This document shows, one piece after another, positions 26,497-35,802 of a DNA stretch of 64,000 bases. Origin of the DNA: Chryseobacterium indologenes. GTDB taxonomy: Bacteria > Bacteroidota > Bacteroidia > Flavobacteriales > Weeksellaceae. Where the stretch lies: positions 4,216,001 through 4,280,000 of the forward strand of contig NZ_CP018786.1 of NCBI RefSeq assembly GCF_002025665.1, in the 5' to 3' direction. The translations under genes and the position numbers were made by a program. Within the stretch, counting starts at the first letter, position 1; each line of letters begins with the position of its first letter. The notes under the pieces were generated by a model. The model made no database searches. It saw only the letters and a list, made by a program, of their open reading frames with translations, and was not told the origin of the DNA.

Positions 26497-27612
26497 ATGA
26501 AATTAGGTTTATTATTATTGGCTACGTCATTGCCAATTGCAGCTTTCGCACAGAACAGCGGCACTACAGTAAACTCTTCCACAGAGTACCCTAATACATT
26601 CTCCTCAGGTTCCGCTAATGTACAAACTTTCGACAACAAATCCAGACGTTTCAGAGACTGGTCTATTTCTGTTGGAGGAGGTCCTGCATTTATGGTACAC
26701 TCCGATTTAAAATCTATCCGCAAGGATAAGACCAATTGGGGGTATAATGCTTACGTAAGCGTAGACAAACAAATCACACATGCATTCGGGCTAAGCCTAA
26801 TGTATATGAGAGGGGAAACGAAACAGACAGCCCAGCTTCCCGGTGCTGCAGGTGTAAAATCAGGAATAGCGACTGCTACAACACAATTTGACAACATCTC
26901 TTTATTAGGAGATATCAACTTCTCGAACTTATTCAGAAGAGTAGACAACCACTCTCCATACAGATGGGCTTTCCATGGATATATGGGAATTGGAGTTCAG
27001 GGATTCAGAACATCACTACATGATAACGATGAATTCAGATGGAGTAATACTCCAAGAAGAACGCCTTTGTTCATAAAACAAGACATTGATATCAACTCTA
27101 TCTTCTATCAGGGAGGTTTAGGAATAAAATATAATGTTTCTAAACTTATTGATGTTGAGGCAAGAACCATGTATATCATCAGTGGTGATGATGAATTTGA
27201 TGGTGGCGGATGGGCAGATCCTAATGATTATGATCCTTCCACTCCAGGTTCAAAATATAATATGCTAAACGCTAGAAGATCAGATAATGCATGGACGGTA
27301 AGTTTAGGTGTATCCTTCAAATTAGGAAAACACGAATCTCACCTGGCATGGCATGATCCTCTTCAGGAAGCTTACTACAGAACCAGCATTCTTGAAAATG
27401 CAAGTACTGACCTTGTTGTTTGCGAAAAAGGAGATGCAGATAATGACGGAGTATGTGATGACTGGGACAGACAGCTTGATACTCCTGCAGGTGCAAGAGT
27501 AGATGGTGCCGGAGTTGCTTTGGATATGGATCTGGATGGTGTTATTGACCTTTACGACAAGTGCGTAACTGTACCAGGACCTGTTGAAAATAACGGTTGT
27601 CCAATTAAATAA
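26497..27612 (+). CDS. Outer-membrane beta-barrel protein with TSP3 repeat, lacking an OmpA domain
   Basis: The 371-residue product is homologous to the two OmpA-family genes downstream. It has a signal peptide (AAFAQ), an eight-strand-like barrel region (RDWSISVGGGPAF to VSLGVSFKLGKHESHLAW), and calcium-binding thrombospondin type 3-like motifs (DADNDGVCDDWDRQLDTP, DMDLDGVIDLYDKC). It stops at NGCPIK exactly where the paralogs enter the peptidoglycan-binding domain. The 53-bp gap to the next gene holds no remnant of that domain, so it was lost by deletion or the gene formed that way. It may float free of peptidoglycan. Confidence 0.85.
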   Translation: MKLGLLLLATSLPIAAFAQNSGTTVNSSTEYPNTFSSGSANVQTFDNKSRRFRDWSISVGGGPAFMVHSDLKSIRKDKTNWGYNAYVSVDKQITHAFGLSLMYMRGETKQTAQLPGAAGVKSGIATATTQFDNISLLGDINFSNLFRRVDNHSPYRWAFHGYMGIGVQGFRTSLHDNDEFRWSNTPRRTPLFIKQDIDINSIFYQGGLGIKYNVSKLIDVEARTMYIISGDDEFDGGGWADPNDYDPSTPGSKYNMLNARRSDNAWTVSLGVSFKLGKHESHLAWHDPLQEAYYRTSILENASTDLVVCEKGDADNDGVCDDWDRQLDTPAGARVDGAGVALDMDLDGVIDLYDKCVTVPGPVENNGCPIK

Positions 27613-27665
27613 TTAAACAAACTTAAACTTCTTTTTCAATAAAAGAAATCAAATAATAATACACG

Positions 27666-28727
27666 ATGAAATTAAGTTTAGCAATTGTTGCATTAGCTTT
27701 GGCAATTCCCTCTGCTACTTATGCACAAGACTCAACTGCAGATTCAAATGGAAAATATCCTAATCCATTTTCTTCAGGATCTGCCAATGTTACCCCATTT
27801 ACCAACCAGTCTAAAAGATTTAATGATTGGTCTATTTCTGTAGGAGCAGGTGTTCCACTTCTTCAGTCAGCAGATTTGACCTCGATTAAAAATGGTAACG
27901 GTAAAAACCTTTTTGGATATTCGGCGTATGTAAGTATTGATAAAGCGATTACCCATGCTTTTGGGATCAATTTACAATATGACAGAGGTGAAACCAGACA
28001 AGGATGGTTCAATACTAAAAATGCAGCACCAGATGCATCTGCAGTAGGAGCAAGAACTCAGTATGACGCAATCTCCATCTTAGGAGATATTAATTTTTCT
28101 AACTTATTAAGAAGAGTTGACAACCATTCCCCTTACAGATGGGCACTTCATGGATATGCAGGTATTGGTACTATTGCCTACAGAGCATACCAGAAAGACG
28201 GAAGTAACAAACAGACATTAATGACTGAAATCAAACCTTTCCAATTAGGTTCTCTGTTCTTCCAGGCTGGTACAGGTGTGAAGTTCAAAGTAAACAGAAG
28301 AATCGATATTGAAGGTAGATTAATGTATGTGGTAACAGGTGATGATGAATTTGACGGAGGCGGTGATGCTTACAGCGCAATAAACAAGCGCTCTGAGCAG
28401 GTTTCTGACAACTTCTTCAATGCCACTTTAGGTCTTTCTTTCAAATTAGGAAAACACGAATCTCACTTAATGTGGCATGACCCACTTCAGGAAATCTATT
28501 ACAAACTGGATGTACTGGCTAATAAAAACCAGGATATCGAAGTATGTAAAAAAGGAGATGCTGATAACGACGGGGTATGTGACGATTGGGACAGACAGCT
28601 TGATACTCCTGCGGGAGCAAGAGTGGACGGTGCCGGAGTTGCACTTGATACAGACCTAGACGGGGTAATTGACCTTTACGATAAGTGTGTTACAGTTCCT
28701 GGACCTGTTGAAAACAACGGATGTCCT
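27666..28727 (+). repeat. Direct repeat copy 1 (OmpA paralog barrel and TSP3 part)
   Basis: This 1062-bp stretch aligns without gaps to 29405-30466 at a constant offset of 1739. The stretches about 27935-28276 and 28455-28727 are almost identical, including silent sites, while the first 270 bp differ at roughly 20 positions. Confidence 0.9.
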
Positions 28728-29192
28728 ATCGTTAAAGATCATAAAGAAACCGCTGTAGAAGTAGAAAAAACCCTTAAGGATATTTATTTCAACTTTAATA
28801 AAGCTACCATCAGACCTGAATCTAACGAAAAATTGGATCTGGCAGCTTCAATTATTAAAGAAAACGGAGGTAATTATTTGTTAACCGGGCATACAGATAT
28901 CAAAGGAAATGCAGCCTACAACCTTAGATTGTCTAAAGAAAGAGCAGCTGCTGTAGTAGGAGCTCTTGAAAACAGAGGCATTAATGAAAATGTACTAAAA
29001 TCAAGAGGAGTTGGTTCTGCTGAAGCAACAATCCCTGCATCAGCTTCAGATGCTGAAAGAATGGCAGACAGAAAAGTTACTGTAAGATTTATAGAAAGTT
29101 CAGAATGGGATTCTATCAAAAAGAAAGACTATGAAGATGCTCCTGTAAAAAAAGCAGTAAAAAAAGTTCCTGCTAAGAAAAAGAAGAAATAA
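27666..29192 (+). CDS. OmpA family outer-membrane protein with TSP3 repeat (paralog 2)
   Basis: The 508-residue protein has a signal peptide (PSATYAQ), an N-terminal barrel region to about residue 265, TSP3-type calcium motifs (about 295-350), and a C-terminal OmpA peptidoglycan-binding domain (IYFNFNKATIRPESNEKL, LTGHTDIKGNAAYNLRLSKERA). It ends in a lysine-rich tail (KKAVKKVPAKKKKK) not present in the third paralog. It anchors the outer membrane to the cell wall. A strong terminator follows at 29208. Confidence 0.93.
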   Translation: MKLSLAIVALALAIPSATYAQDSTADSNGKYPNPFSSGSANVTPFTNQSKRFNDWSISVGAGVPLLQSADLTSIKNGNGKNLFGYSAYVSIDKAITHAFGINLQYDRGETRQGWFNTKNAAPDASAVGARTQYDAISILGDINFSNLLRRVDNHSPYRWALHGYAGIGTIAYRAYQKDGSNKQTLMTEIKPFQLGSLFFQAGTGVKFKVNRRIDIEGRLMYVVTGDDEFDGGGDAYSAINKRSEQVSDNFFNATLGLSFKLGKHESHLMWHDPLQEIYYKLDVLANKNQDIEVCKKGDADNDGVCDDWDRQLDTPAGARVDGAGVALDTDLDGVIDLYDKCVTVPGPVENNGCPIVKDHKETAVEVEKTLKDIYFNFNKATIRPESNEKLDLAASIIKENGGNYLLTGHTDIKGNAAYNLRLSKERAAAVVGALENRGINENVLKSRGVGSAEATIPASASDAERMADRKVTVRFIESSEWDSIKKKDYEDAPVKKAVKKVPAKKKKK

Positions 29193-29207
29193 ATTTCAAA
29201 TACTTCT

Positions 29208-29247
29208 TAAACCGAAAAGAATTACTCTTTTCGGTTTATTTTTTTTC
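29208..29247 (+). terminator. Terminator after OmpA paralog 2
   Basis: A 13-bp stem (TAAACCGAAAAGA with TCTTTTCGGTTTA) with a 5-nt loop is followed by a long T-run. It separates transcription of paralogs 2 and 3. Confidence 0.85.
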
Positions 29248-29404
29248 TACTACGAATTTTTTTACATACCTTTATCATTATTTTCAGGACAACTGTGTGA
29301 AACACGTTAGTAATCAGCAAGTTTGTTTTGAAAAAAATTAACACATAATCACTTTTTAGCGTAAAAAAATCATTTAAAATAACTTAACTTAAAAAAATAA
29401 CACT

Positions 29405-30466
29405 ATGAAATTAAGTTTAGCAATTGTTGCATTAGCTTTGGCAATTCCTTCTGCCACTTATGCACAAGACTCAACGGCAGTTTCAAAAGGAGAGTATCCT
29501 AATACATTTTCTTCGGGATCTGCTAATGTTTCCCCATTCACCAATCAGTCTAAAAGATTTAACGATTGGTCTATTTCTGCTGGTGTAGGTGTTCCACTTC
29601 TTCAGTCAGCAGATTTAACTTCAATCAAAAATGGTAACGGTAAAAACCTTTTTGGGTATTCAGCCTATGTAAGTATTGATAAAGCGATTACCCATGCTTT
29701 TGGGATCAATTTACAATATGACAGAGGTGAAACCAGACAAGGATGGTTCAACACTAAAAATGCAGCACCAGATGCATCTGCAGTAGGAGCAAGAACTCAG
29801 TATGACGCAATCTCTATCTTAGGAGATATTAATTTTTCTAACTTATTAAGAAGAGTTGACAACCATTCCCCTTACAGATGGGCACTTCATGGATATGCAG
29901 GTATTGGTACTATTGCCTACAGAGCATACCAGAAAGACGGAAGTAACAAACAGACATTAATGACTGAAATCAAACCTTTCCAATTAGGTTCTCTGTTCTT
30001 CCAGGCTGGTACAGGTCTTAAATTCAAAGTAAACAGAAGAATCGATATTGAAGGTAGATTAATGTATGTGGTAACAGGTGATGATGAATTTGACGGAGGC
30101 GGTGATGCTTACAGCGCGATTAATAAGCGTTCTGAGCAGGTTTCTGACAACTTCTTCAATGCTACCCTAGGTCTTTCTGTAAAACTTGGAAAACACGAAT
30201 CTCACTTAATGTGGCATGACCCACTTCAGGAAATCTATTACAAACTGGATGTACTGGCTAATAAAAACCAGGATATCGAAGTATGTAAAAAAGGAGATGC
30301 TGATAACGACGGGGTATGTGACGATTGGGACAGACAGCTTGATACTCCTGCGGGAGCAAGAGTGGACGGTGCCGGAGTTGCGCTTGATACTGACTTAGAC
30401 GGGGTAATTGACCTTTACGATAAGTGTGTTACAGTTCCAGGACCTGTTGAAAACAACGGATGTCCT
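29405..30466 (+). repeat. Direct repeat copy 2 (OmpA paralog barrel and TSP3 part)
   Basis: Partner of 27666-28727. Similarity ends abruptly right after the codons for NGCP, where the two genes turn to different OmpA-domain sequences. Confidence 0.9.
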
Positions 30467-30844
30467 GTAGCTACAACAGGTCCTGTGGTAGAAACAGAAA
30501 CTAAGTTGGAGGGAATTGAGTTTGATTTAAATTCCGACAGAATTTTACCATCAAATACGCCAATCTTAAATAATGCTGTAAACTACATCAATTCTTCAAC
30601 TGGTTCTTATAATGTAATCGGAGCTACTGATACAAGAGGTACTGATGCTTACAACCAAAAACTATCAGAAAGAAGAGCAAACAACGTTAAGAACTATCTG
30701 ATCAAAAACGGTGTTCAAACAGGCAAACTACAGGCAGTAGGAAAAGGTGAAAAAGACCTTAAATACCCTGAATGTGAACCAGCAACGAAGTGCCCTGAAT
30801 GGAAAAACAGAGCCAATAGAAGAGTATACTTCGAAGCTAAATAA
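29405..30844 (+). CDS. OmpA family outer-membrane protein with TSP3 repeat (paralog 3)
   Basis: The 479-residue protein shares its signal peptide, barrel and TSP3 part with paralog 2, but its C-terminal OmpA domain is only distantly related (IEFDLNSDRILPSNTPIL, VIGATDTRGTDAYNQKLSERRA, and an end with two cysteines in YPECEPATKCPEW). The Asp and Arg that bind diaminopimelate in OmpA domains appear as D in TDTRGTDAYN and R in RRANN. The 212-bp gap upstream and the terminator in it suggest its own promoter. Confidence 0.93.
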   Translation: MKLSLAIVALALAIPSATYAQDSTAVSKGEYPNTFSSGSANVSPFTNQSKRFNDWSISAGVGVPLLQSADLTSIKNGNGKNLFGYSAYVSIDKAITHAFGINLQYDRGETRQGWFNTKNAAPDASAVGARTQYDAISILGDINFSNLLRRVDNHSPYRWALHGYAGIGTIAYRAYQKDGSNKQTLMTEIKPFQLGSLFFQAGTGLKFKVNRRIDIEGRLMYVVTGDDEFDGGGDAYSAINKRSEQVSDNFFNATLGLSVKLGKHESHLMWHDPLQEIYYKLDVLANKNQDIEVCKKGDADNDGVCDDWDRQLDTPAGARVDGAGVALDTDLDGVIDLYDKCVTVPGPVENNGCPVATTGPVVETETKLEGIEFDLNSDRILPSNTPILNNAVNYINSSTGSYNVIGATDTRGTDAYNQKLSERRANNVKNYLIKNGVQTGKLQAVGKGEKDLKYPECEPATKCPEWKNRANRRVYFEAK

Positions 30845-30870
30845 TAAATATATTGATATATCATATGAAA

Positions 30871-30894
30871 GTCACGCCCTGCGTGACTTTTTTT
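30871..30894 (+). terminator. Terminator after OmpA paralog 3
   Basis: GTCACGC pairs with GCGTGAC around a 3-nt loop and is followed by seven T. Confidence 0.85.
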
Positions 30895-30921
30895 GTCTAA
30901 TTCTTTCCTTATTTTTACAAC

Positions 30922-32829
30922 ATGATTTCTCCGCAGGATTTTCAAAAGCTAAAATACGATACTCTTAAGTATTTCTGGGGTTATACTGACTTCAGAGATT
31001 CTCAGGAAGAAATTATCAATGCTGTCATCAACGAAAAAGACACCCTGGTTCTGCTACCCACAGGAGCAGGAAAATCTTTATGCTATCAACTCCCCGCCTT
31101 ATTGAAAGAAGGAACATGCCTTGTTGTGTCTCCTTTGCTGGCACTGATGAAAGATCAGGTTAATCAGCTTAAATCGCGTGGGATAGAAGCAGAATATCTG
31201 TCCTCCGAGCTGGATGAATATGATGCAGAAGCAGTTTATGACCGTTGTAAAGAAGGACTTACTAAACTACTCTATGTTTCTCCTGAAAGACTTACCAATA
31301 GTCAGTTTATTCAAAACATGGAGGAAATTCAACTATCCTTCATTGCTGTGGATGAAGCTCACTGTATTTCAGAATGGGGTCAGGATTTCAGACCCAGTTA
31401 TCAGAATATAAAAGGATTCAGAAGTAATAATCCTGAAATCCCTTGTCTTGCTTTGACTGCAACAGCGACTCCAAAAGTGCTTGAAGAAATCAAAAATAAG
31501 CTTGAGCTGAAAAATCCTTTTGTTTTTCAAAAGAGTTTTAAAAGAGAGAATATCAAAATTTTCACCGATGAAGTATCTGATAAATTCCAACGTGTTTTTG
31601 ATATTTTAAAATACAGCAATGACTCCGGAATTGTATATGTAAGAACAAGAAAAGAAGCAGAATTGCTGGCAGAATTCCTGAAAAAGAATCAACTGAAAAA
31701 TGTAGATTATTTTCATGCCGGCCTGACAACCAAAGAAAAAAATGCAAGACAGCATCTTTGGAACAATAGCGACAACCATGTTCTTATTTCTACCAATGCC
31801 TTTGGAATGGGTATCGATAAAGACAATGTCCGTTTTGTGATTCACTATTCCCCGGCTGCCTCTCTGGAAAACTATTATCAGGAGATCGGAAGAGCGGGAA
31901 GAGATGGAAAAGACAGTTTTGCCTTCATGCTTTGGAACAAACAGGAACTTTTGAATTTTGATCAGGTTCTAAAAAATCAGACTCCCAATAAAGCCGAGTT
32001 TTTGAAGATCATTAGCTACCTCTACTCTATTTTTCAGGTAGCAGAATTTGAACTTCCGGAAAAAACTTTTCAACTGAATAGTCTGAGTATACAGAATTTC
32101 ACAAAACTGTCGAAAGCAAAAATCAACAATGTACTCAATTTTCTGCACAATCAGGAAATTGTCTACTACAACGATTACAAAAGTCTGTCTTCACTTGAAC
32201 TTTTTATCAAAGCTGATGAGATGGACCAGCTGCCCCAAAAAGATGCCTATTTTATAGAGCTTCTTTTCCGTAATATTTCAGGAATTACCACCCACAAAGT
32301 AATGTTCAGTGAACAACAGGTAAGCAACAAAATCAATATCAGTGTTCCTTTGATCAAAGAACGGTTGAAAGAACTTCAACAAAAAAATTATCTTGAATAC
32401 ATCGATGGAGCACTAGCCAGCATTAAATTCCTGAAACCCCGTGATGAAAGAGCCGTGAATAGCGCTTACTGGAAATTATTCGAACATATTCAGAGAAACA
32501 AAATTCAGAAATGGGAAGAGATGAAGTTTTACGCAGAAAATAATGACTACTGTAAAATGAAACTAATTCTTGCCTATTTTGGTGAAAAAAATACAAAAAA
32601 CTGTGGCCAGTGTTCTGTCTGTGAAAAAAATAAGCAGTCTATCTTTGGTAAGAATATTTCTCAGCAAATCATTAGTTTATTGGCAAAAAAATCGGCTACC
32701 ATTGAAGAACTGTCTATCCAGCTCAGCTATCATTCAAAAGAAAATATCCTGGAAAATCTGATCTTCCTTTTGGATTCAGGAAAAGTAAGAATGCTGAACT
32801 TCAGAACATATGCGCTTAATCATGAGTAA
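30922..32829 (+). CDS. recQ: RecQ family ATP-dependent DNA helicase
   Basis: The 635-residue helicase unwinds DNA 3' to 5' in recombinational repair. Visible motifs: Walker A LLPTGAGKSLCYQLP, DEAH box AVDEAHCISEWGQDFRPSY, motif III LTATATP, motif VI EIGRAGRDGKDS. The RQC zinc site appears as a cysteine set near residue 545-570 (YCKMKL ... NCGQCSVCEK). The C-terminus is a winged helix; a clear HRDC domain is not seen. Many flavobacterial genomes carry more than one RecQ, so this may be one of several. Confidence 0.93.
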   Translation: MISPQDFQKLKYDTLKYFWGYTDFRDSQEEIINAVINEKDTLVLLPTGAGKSLCYQLPALLKEGTCLVVSPLLALMKDQVNQLKSRGIEAEYLSSELDEYDAEAVYDRCKEGLTKLLYVSPERLTNSQFIQNMEEIQLSFIAVDEAHCISEWGQDFRPSYQNIKGFRSNNPEIPCLALTATATPKVLEEIKNKLELKNPFVFQKSFKRENIKIFTDEVSDKFQRVFDILKYSNDSGIVYVRTRKEAELLAEFLKKNQLKNVDYFHAGLTTKEKNARQHLWNNSDNHVLISTNAFGMGIDKDNVRFVIHYSPAASLENYYQEIGRAGRDGKDSFAFMLWNKQELLNFDQVLKNQTPNKAEFLKIISYLYSIFQVAEFELPEKTFQLNSLSIQNFTKLSKAKINNVLNFLHNQEIVYYNDYKSLSSLELFIKADEMDQLPQKDAYFIELLFRNISGITTHKVMFSEQQVSNKINISVPLIKERLKELQQKNYLEYIDGALASIKFLKPRDERAVNSAYWKLFEHIQRNKIQKWEEMKFYAENNDYCKMKLILAYFGEKNTKNCGQCSVCEKNKQSIFGKNISQQIISLLAKKSATIEELSIQLSYHSKENILENLIFLLDSGKVRMLNFRTYALNHE

Positions 32830-32866
32830 TAAGTAATGAGTAATCATTAATGATAAACATTATGAT
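32830..32866. repeat. Low-complexity GAGTAAT intergenic repeat
   Basis: Just after recQ the sequence repeats taatgagtaat/taataagtaat units. The remaining gap to fmt holds only its promoter element. Confidence 0.35.
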
Positions 32867-32940
32867 CTCAACCTGCCTAAATCAGCTAAAACTCTCCTAC
32901 CCTCGAACTTCAATATCTTCCGACTCTCAGATCAAAAACT

Positions 32941-32948
32941 TATCTTTG
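32941..32948 (+). promoter_or_regulatory. -7 promoter element for fmt
   Basis: TATCTTTG is a perfect -7 match and ends only 4 bp before the fmt ATG, so the transcript is expected to be leaderless or nearly so. Confidence 0.5.
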
Positions 32949-32952
32949 CAGT

Positions 32953-33900
32953 ATGAAATCATTGAAAGTCGTTTTTTTAGGGACTCCTGAGTTTGCAAAA
33001 ACTTCTTTGGAGGCAATCCATCAATCTCACCATCAGGTGGTAGGTGTAGTAACTGTGGCCGATAAAGCAAGCGGGCGAGGACAGAAAATTCACCAGTCAC
33101 CGGTAAAAATCTACGCAGAAGAAAACAACATTCCTGTTTTCCAGCCGGAAAAGTTGAGAAACCCTGAATTTCTGGAAGAACTTAGAAAACTGGATGCGGA
33201 TGTTTTTGTAGTGGTAGCATTCAGAATGATGCCTAAAGTGCTTTTTGAAATGCCTAAAATGGGAACCTTCAATCTTCACGCTTCATTACTTCCTGATTAC
33301 AGAGGTGCTGCACCTATCAATTATGCTGTAATCAATGGAGAAGAAAAATCCGGAGCAACCACTTTCTTTATTAATGAAAAAATTGATGAAGGTAATATTC
33401 TTCTTCAGCAGGAAATTGAAATTTTACCTGATGAAAATGCAGGAAGCCTTCACGACAGACTGATGGAGATGGGTTCAGGACTTGTTGTAAAAACGTTAGA
33501 CGGCCTTGCTGAAAATGCAATTGAAGAAAAACCTCAACCCCACGTAGAACATCCTAAAAATGCTTACAAAATTTTCAAGGAAGATACGAAAATCAATTGG
33601 GAGCAGCCTTCAAAAAACATTCATCAGTTTATTCTGGGAATGTCACCTTATCCTGCAGCTTTCACCACTTTAAAGATTGACAACGAGGAAAAAGGATTAA
33701 AAATATTCGGGGGCAAATTTGAACTTTCTGATCACGGAAAACCAGCGGGAAGTCTTGATATTTCTAAAAATGAATTTAAAATCTATACCCAGGACGGAAT
33801 TTACTATCCTTTGGAACTTCAATTGGAAGGTAAAAAAAGAATGATGGTAAAAGATTTTCTGAATGGCTTCCGAAATTTTGATGGAATCACATTAATCTAA
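32953..33900 (+). CDS. fmt: Methionyl-tRNA formyltransferase
   Basis: The 315-residue enzyme formylates initiator Met-tRNA using 10-formyl-THF. It has FLGTPEFAKTSLEAI at the N-terminus, the catalytic segment NLHASLLPDYRGAAPINYAV with Asn and His, and a C-terminal OB-like tRNA-binding domain (about 205-315). Length fits the family. It is a single gene with its own promoter and terminator. Confidence 0.96.
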   Translation: MKSLKVVFLGTPEFAKTSLEAIHQSHHQVVGVVTVADKASGRGQKIHQSPVKIYAEENNIPVFQPEKLRNPEFLEELRKLDADVFVVVAFRMMPKVLFEMPKMGTFNLHASLLPDYRGAAPINYAVINGEEKSGATTFFINEKIDEGNILLQQEIEILPDENAGSLHDRLMEMGSGLVVKTLDGLAENAIEEKPQPHVEHPKNAYKIFKEDTKINWEQPSKNIHQFILGMSPYPAAFTTLKIDNEEKGLKIFGGKFELSDHGKPAGSLDISKNEFKIYTQDGIYYPLELQLEGKKRMMVKDFLNGFRNFDGITLI

Positions 33901-33921
33901 AGATTTATATCTTATCAAATA

Positions 33922-33965
33922 TAAAGTCCCAAAAGTTGGTCTGTAGATACTTTTGGGACTTTTTC
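33922..33965. terminator. Terminator between fmt and the Crp-like gene
   Basis: AAAGTCCCAAAAG pairs with CTTTTGGGACTTT and is followed by T on the plus strand. The 18-nt loop is long. It may work weakly in the other direction. Confidence 0.8.
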
Positions 33966-33977
33966 AATTTTTAACCA

Positions 33978-34559
33978 TCAGCTTTTACTGACAATTTTCT
34001 TCCGTATTCTGCTTATAAACTCCGGGGTTACTCCCAGATAAGCTGCAATCTGAATATTGGTAAGACGATGCGCTGTTTTTGGGTAATCCCTTAAAAATTC
34101 TACGTACCTTTCATCTGAAGGTTTGCTTAAATTATCAATAATTCTACGCTGTAATGCAATAATTGACTGCTGAAATTTAAGCCTCATCAATCTTTCAATT
34201 TCCGGCATTTCAGCATACAGTTTTTCTTTATCTTTTTTCGGAATAAGAAGAATCTCACTATCCTCCAGCGCCTGAATATTGAGCTTTGAAGGAATATGGT
34301 TGATAAAGCTATCAATATCGGAGATCCACCAGTTTTCAATTCCAAAATACAATATCTGTTCGGCTGCATTATGATGGGTATGAAAAACTTTAAAGCAGCC
34401 ACTCACCACAAATCCTTCAAATTCACAAATCTCTCCTTCATTTAAAAGGAATTCTTTTTTCTTTATTTTCTGAAGATTAAAGGCATTGCAGTATTTTTCC
34501 AGCTTTTCGTCTGAAATATCAATATATCCCCGAATATGTTTTTTTAAGGACTCAGTCAT
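33978..34559 (-). CDS. Crp/Fnr family transcriptional regulator
   Basis: The 193-residue protein has an N-terminal cyclic-nucleotide-binding-like barrel (about 25-115) and a C-terminal helix-turn-helix (RLTNIQIAAYLGVTPEFISRIRKK). The phosphate-binding RxS segment of cAMP binders is not evident, and there is no Fnr-type cysteine cluster, so the ligand is unknown. The usual family role is sensing small molecules or stress. No target can be named from the neighbours. Confidence 0.88.
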   Translation of the reverse strand: MTESLKKHIRGYIDISDEKLEKYCNAFNLQKIKKKEFLLNEGEICEFEGFVVSGCFKVFHTHHNAAEQILYFGIENWWISDIDSFINHIPSKLNIQALEDSEILLIPKKDKEKLYAEMPEIERLMRLKFQQSIIALQRRIIDNLSKPSDERYVEFLRDYPKTAHRLTNIQIAAYLGVTPEFISRIRKKIVSKS

Positions 34560-34576
34560 GGTTTAAAAATAAAAAA

Positions 34577-34599
34577 AGGTTTAGAAAAATCCTAAACCT
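34577..34599 (-). terminator. Terminator of ribB
   Basis: AGGTTTAG pairs with CTAAACCT, with a T-run after it on the minus strand. It lies 63 bp after the ribB stop and just before the Crp-like start. Confidence 0.6.
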
Positions 34600-34662
34600 T
34601 ATAATTTTGTATTGCAAACAGTCATTTATTGTGAAAACAATTCACTATTGACCATTCATTTT

Positions 34663-35784
34663 TTATAGTTGTACCATCTCTGTCACCTCTACATCATATC
34701 CTCCAACCTGAGGTTTGATATTAGGGTTTTGAGTGATTACTTTGAACTTGTTGATTCCTAAATTCTTTAAGATCTGCGTTCCAATTCCATAATCTCTGTA
34801 ATTGTACGCTAATGTAGGATGCTGCTCCTGCCCGTCCTGATAGTTCAGAAACTGCTGAAGTTTTCTTAATGTATTTTCAGAGTTAGAAACGTTGTTGATG
34901 AAAATGATGGCTCCTTTACCAGCTTCATTCACCATACCGGTTACTTTTTCCAACAATGGTTTTTCGCCGTTATTCAGTCTTGTCAATACATCGAAATAAG
35001 AATCTGAAGACTGTACTCTTACCAAAACAGGCTCATCTACTGTCCAAGCTCCCTTTGTCAATGCAAAGTGGATCTGGTCGTTAGAAGTTTCTCTGAAAGC
35101 ATAAAAATCAAAATCACCATAGTGCGTTTTCACTTTTTTCTCTTCAAGTCTTTCTACCAGATTTCCTTTTTTAAGCTGATAGTGAATCAGATCTTCGATA
35201 GAAACGATCTTCATATCATGCTTTTGAGCAAAAGCATGAAGTTCAGGAAGACGAGACATTGTTCCGTCTTCATTCATGATCTCACAGATTACTCCTCCTT
35301 CTTTCAATCCTGCTAAATGCGTAAGATCAATTGCAGCTTCAGTATGTCCGGCTCTTTTCAATACACCACCTTTTCTTGCACGAAGCGGGAAAATGTGACC
35401 AGGTCTCATAAAGTCTGTAGGCTTGGATTTCTCATCCATCAGGGCTAAAATAGTTTTTGCTCTGTCACCCGCAGAAATTCCGGTAGATGTTCCGTTACCC
35501 AAAAGGTCAACTGATACGGTGAAAGCAGTTTCTTTAGGATCGCTGCTTCTGCTTACCATTACCTCAAGGCCAAGCTCATCACATCTTTTTTCAGGAAGCG
35601 GCATACAGATCAGTCCTCTTCCGTGAAGCGCCATAAAATTGATAATTTCCGGCGTTGTCAGTTCTGCTGCACAAAGAAAATCACCTTCATTCTCTCTGTC
35701 TTCATCATCTACTACTATGATTATTTTACCATTTTTAAGGTCTTCAATAGCCTCTGGAATAGTATTTAATTTAATATCGGACAT
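34663..35784 (-). CDS. ribB: 3,4-dihydroxy-2-butanone-4-phosphate synthase with decayed GTP cyclohydrolase II half
   Basis: The 373-residue protein has an intact N-terminal DHBP synthase domain (DDEDRENEGDFLCAAE, FTVSVD, GRAGHTEAAIDLT region), which makes the four-carbon unit of riboflavin from ribulose 5-phosphate. The C-terminal part (about 205-373) aligns with GTP cyclohydrolase II by its end (DYGIGTQILKNLGI) but lacks the zinc-binding cysteines and the HSECLTGD-type motif, so it should not have cyclohydrolase activity. A separate GCH II would be needed elsewhere. It has its own promoter. Confidence 0.9.
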   Translation of the reverse strand: MSDIKLNTIPEAIEDLKNGKIIIVVDDEDRENEGDFLCAAELTTPEIINFMALHGRGLICMPLPEKRCDELGLEVMVSRSSDPKETAFTVSVDLLGNGTSTGISAGDRAKTILALMDEKSKPTDFMRPGHIFPLRARKGGVLKRAGHTEAAIDLTHLAGLKEGGVICEIMNEDGTMSRLPELHAFAQKHDMKIVSIEDLIHYQLKKGNLVERLEEKKVKTHYGDFDFYAFRETSNDQIHFALTKGAWTVDEPVLVRVQSSDSYFDVLTRLNNGEKPLLEKVTGMVNEAGKGAIIFINNVSNSENTLRKLQQFLNYQDGQEQHPTLAYNYRDYGIGTQILKNLGINKFKVITQNPNIKPQVGGYDVEVTEMVQL

Positions 35785-35802
35785 GTTTACTTTTTATTTG
35801 TG

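Noticed and set aside
34663..35784. Assignment as bifunctional RibBA
   Set aside because: The GTP cyclohydrolase II zinc cysteines and HSECLTGD-like motif are missing, so only RibB activity is supported.
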